DNA of 7,693 nucleotides from an uncultured Bacilli bacterium (GTDB lineage Bacteria > Bacillota_I > Bacilli_A > RF39 > UBA660). Positions 6,015-7,693 of the stretch are shown in pieces (within the stretch, counting starts at the first letter, position 1; each line of letters begins with the position of its first letter). The notes under the pieces are model-generated. The model saw nothing but the letters and a program-made list of their open reading frames with translations. It was not told the DNA's origin and searched no databases. Location: NCBI GenBank assembly GCA_934101225.1, contig CAKOQK010000040.1:1-7693 (forward strand). The letters are read 5' to 3'. Position numbers and translations under genes: made by a program.

Positions 6015-6071
6015 TTATACATTCGTTACACTTTGACTATCGCCACCCCCGAAGTCGTAGAATGTAGGCAT
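6015..6071 (-). CDS. Possible 18-aa peptide in a G+C-rich island upstream of tnpV
   Basis: A short frame encoding MPTFYDFGGGDSQSVTNV, with a weak AAGG site about 9 nt before the ATG. Its middle (6029-6060) is strikingly G+C-rich (a run of five Gs, GGTGGCGATAGTC) in otherwise very AT-rich surroundings, and codon use differs from the neighbours (TTC, GAC, GGG, GGC, ACG). It may be a real small protein, a leader peptide for tnpV, a relic of a larger gene or an RNA element. I do not recognise it in any family with confidence. Confidence 0.35.
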   Translation of the reverse strand: MPTFYDFGGGDSQSVTNV

Positions 6072-6091
6072 TATAAATTACCTTATAATTA

Positions 6092-6120
6092 TTGCTAATA
6101 TTTACAATAAATGGTAAAAT
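6092..6120 (+). promoter_or_regulatory. Probable promoter of the membrane-protein gene
   Basis: TTGCTA (6092-6097), a 17-nt spacer and TAAAAT (6115-6120) on the plus strand, giving a start near 6127 and a short leader that contains the ribosome site of the gene at 6147. Four of six -35 and five of six -10 bases match consensus; in DNA this AT-rich some matches arise by chance, but position and spacing are right. Confidence 0.55.
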
Positions 6121-6146
6121 ATATAACTAATTTACGGAGGTGTTTT

Positions 6147-7091
6147 ATGTTAAAATTTATTTTAAATAACACTATTTTTGACTATTCTATTATCTTTTTG
6201 CTTCTTATAAATTTTGTATTAACAATAATAATAGACTTAAAGGAGCAAAAGAATGAATCTAAAAATATATTGTTATCAGACAAAATTAATAAAATAAAAA
6301 TGAAATCAATGATTATAGCAGTGATATTTACCATAATTACATTATATATAAAGTTTAACAATTTTATTAATATAATCATATATTTAATTATCCCTGCAAT
6401 TCTTTTAATAAAAAATATATTTGATATTTATAAGAAAGAGCAACCTTTATCAACAGATAATAAATTTTATAAACTACTATCAATGAATATTTTTGTTATA
6501 TTCTTTTCTTCTGCTGCTGTTCCAGTTTACTATAAATCTTTGGCCTCACTAAACCATAATTTAAAAGAAATATTATTAATAATTTACTTAATAATGAGAA
6601 TTATTCTATTTGTTTTCTTATTTCTAAATAATATAACAATATTATTATCCAACATTAGCATTTTAAAACCATTTAAAATTAAAGATAATAGAATGGATGA
6701 TAAATTTTATAAACTTAAAGATTATAGTTTTCACTTTTATAGAAAATATAATTCTAAACTTACTTTATACATTGATACCATTTTATATTTTTTATTAAGT
6801 ATTCCAACTATTATTTATAATTTAGTCTGTATTATTATATTAAAACTTTACAAGTTCTTACTATTATTTAAAAATAACTTAATTAATACTATATGTAATA
6901 TTAATAACAATAGTAATAAAATAATTAGAAAAATTACTAATATTTCAATCATTATTGCATTTTCCATTGTACATATCATAATAATTATAAATTCAGAATT
7001 ATTTTCTGATGAAATTACACAAATTTATGATTTCTTATCAACTGTTATATTAATTCCATTTATTTATGATAGTATCAAGTCTAAATCATAA
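6147..7091 (+). CDS. Multi-pass membrane protein of unknown function
   Basis: A 314-aa integral membrane protein, not recognised. Start ATG 6147-6149 is chosen for its strong GGAGGTG site (6136-6142); an in-frame ATG at 6111 has none and lies between the promoter boxes. Hydrophobic stretches at about 12-29, 53-69, 71-90, 110-130, 141-169, 207-241, 264-282 and 290-307 suggest seven or eight passes. Between them lie basic loops: 30-53, and a longer one at 170-206 with many Lys/Asp/Tyr (KPFKIKDNRMDDKFYKLKDYSFHFYRK). There is no signal peptide, ATPase motif or catalytic signature. It is the only plus-strand gene and has its own promoter. Very low G+C and heavy Ile/Asn/Lys use partly reflect composition. 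Its stop lies 2 nt from that of the convergent recombinase, so transcripts could interfere. An immunity, exclusion or defence role in the element is possible but not shown. Confidence 0.8.
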   Translation: MLKFILNNTIFDYSIIFLLLINFVLTIIIDLKEQKNESKNILLSDKINKIKMKSMIIAVIFTIITLYIKFNNFINIIIYLIIPAILLIKNIFDIYKKEQPLSTDNKFYKLLSMNIFVIFFSSAAVPVYYKSLASLNHNLKEILLIIYLIMRIILFVFLFLNNITILLSNISILKPFKIKDNRMDDKFYKLKDYSFHFYRKYNSKLTLYIDTILYFLLSIPTIIYNLVCIIILKLYKFLLLFKNNLINTICNINNNSNKIIRKITNISIIIAFSIVHIIIIINSELFSDEITQIYDFLSTVILIPFIYDSIKSKS

Positions 7092-7093
7092 TT

Positions 7094-7693
7094 TTATACA
7101 CTAAACTTATAGATTATTTTTACATTTTTGTCTTTATCAACAATTATTTTGTCTATTAGTATGAATAATAATTCTCTAGTAGGTTTTTTCATACTAATTA
7201 GTTCTTTGATTTTTTGTTTTGTTTCTTCATCATTATATTTTTTAGGAACTTCATTAATGGAATTTTCTAATTCTTTTATTCTAGAATTATATGTTCTTAT
7301 TAAATTTTCTGTGTTAGAGGATAGTCTTGTATAAGTATCAACTGAGATTATCCCAATATATTTGTCTTCATATAATGCATCTATTTTTAGTTGTAGTTCT
7401 TTGATATTATTTTCTAGTTTTTGTTTTTCTATAATCAAATTTTCCTTGTTATCCTTCTCACTTTTCACATTAGATACTAAACTATCAATATCAACTTTTT
7501 CTATATACTTTTTACAAGTTTTTTTGATTTGATTTAAAATTATTTTTTCAAAACTATTATATTCTAAAAAGTGTGGTTCACATAATCTTTGCCTTGGACT
7601 TCTAGAATATTTATTACAATTTATAGACCAGTAATTGCGTTTTTCTCTATAACTAACCGTTAGCTTATTACCACACTCTTTGCAATAAAGTAA
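7094..7693 (-). CDS. Large serine recombinase, C-terminal part (cut by window edge)
   Basis: The last 199 codons of a serine recombinase. It opens at the edge in the zinc beta-ribbon: LLYCKECGNKL with C4 and C7, then C26 and C38-E-P-H41 as the other ligands. A long coiled coil follows (about 75-160, KENLIIEKQKLENNIKELQLKIDALYEDK...SRIKELENSINE), then the family's usual end (LLFILIDKIIVDKDKNVKIIYKFSV). In large serine recombinases this region binds the outer parts of att sites and the coiled coil controls integration against excision. The catalytic and Recombinase domains would lie to the right of the window. A GTG at 7466-7468 is an internal Val codon, not the start. Together with the left-edge fragment the two halves would make one protein of normal size except for a short missing stretch, yet they may equally be two genes. 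Confidence 0.9.
   Translation of the reverse strand, partial: LLYCKECGNKLTVSYREKRNYWSINCNKYSRSPRQRLCEPHFLEYNSFEKIILNQIKKTCKKYIEKVDIDSLVSNVKSEKDNKENLIIEKQKLENNIKELQLKIDALYEDKYIGIISVDTYTRLSSNTENLIRTYNSRIKELENSINEVPKKYNDEETKQKIKELISMKKPTRELLFILIDKIIVDKDKNVKIIYKFSV

Larger units (their letters stand above)
1..7693. mobile_element. Serine-recombinase mobile element carrying an RM system (Tn4451-like features)
   Basis: Serine-recombinase coding sequence reaches both window edges, and TnpV, a protein otherwise known from Tn4451/Tn4453-type clostridial transposons, lies between. No relaxase, transfer gene, resistance gene or tRNA is visible, so an integrative element that is not itself conjugative, or only part of a larger one, is the likeliest reading. 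The element termini are not seen: no flanking chromosomal gene and no obvious att core can be named. That the whole window belongs to one element is inferred from gene content, not from seen boundaries. Confidence 0.6.

Noticed and set aside
6111..6146. Upstream ATG for the membrane protein
   Set aside because: It lies between the -35 and -10 of the likely promoter and has no ribosome site; ATG 6147 has GGAGGTG at good spacing.
6182..6379. Minus-strand 65-codon hydrophobic frame
   Set aside because: Antisense of the membrane-protein gene; AT-rich Ile/Phe codons mirror each other and no ribosome site is present.
7128..7334. Plus-strand 68-codon frame
   Set aside because: Antisense of the recombinase coiled coil, with no start signals.
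7094..7468. A separate 124-aa protein starting at GTG 7468
   Set aside because: The frame stays open to the window edge and encodes a serine-recombinase zinc ribbon directly upstream, so the GTG is an internal valine codon.
1..7693. CRISPR array, tRNA, rRNA or known riboswitch
   Set aside because: Looked for regular short repeats with spacers, cloverleaf-like G+C-rich stretches and conserved RNA motifs; none seen. The repeats found are palindromes or duplicated recognition-domain coding sequence.

Overview
The window is a very AT-rich (roughly a quarter G+C by eye) segment of a low-G+C Gram-positive mobile element, most likely from a Clostridia-type Bacillota. Evidence is the AGGAGG ribosome sites, a textbook sigma-A promoter, a TnpV protein (known from Tn4451/Tn4453-type transposons) and large serine recombinases. 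TGA is used as a stop (the RHH and tnpV genes) and TGG encodes Trp, so the code is standard.

Layout. The left edge (1-881, minus) is the N-terminal half of a large serine recombinase. Above it, on the same strand, lie a 32-codon ORF (959-1057) with a palindrome touching its ribosome site, and a winged-helix replication/regulatory-type protein (1103-1609). A terminator (1731-1750) separates these from a restriction-modification operon (1773-5100, minus). That operon has a 70-aa ribbon-helix-helix protein overlapping a 1040-aa single-chain enzyme with nuclease, N6-adenine methylase and two target-recognition domains. Its promoter is a perfect TTGACA-17-TATAAT whose -35 box sits at the centre of a 39-bp perfect palindrome, so the RHH protein very plausibly autorepresses it. 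Next comes a tnpV cassette (5330-6071, minus): an 18-codon G+C-rich ORF, tnpV, and an overlapping 99-aa Cys/His protein, ended by a terminator. One gene points right (6147-7091, plus), encoding an unrecognised multi-pass membrane protein. It ends 2 nt before the stop of a second serine-recombinase piece (7094-7693, minus), which is the zinc-ribbon and coiled-coil C-terminal part.

How it fits together. The most economical reading is an integrative element moved by serine recombinase(s) and carrying a self-regulated restriction-modification system as cargo, with TnpV and two proteins of unknown role. The left piece is an N-terminal half and the right piece a C-terminal half on the same strand. 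Either two recombinases flank the cargo, or the window is a near-complete circle opened inside a single recombinase gene. The sequence alone cannot decide. The least explained parts are the membrane protein, the 99-aa protein, the 18-codon ORF and the G+C-richer spacer at 5200-5295.
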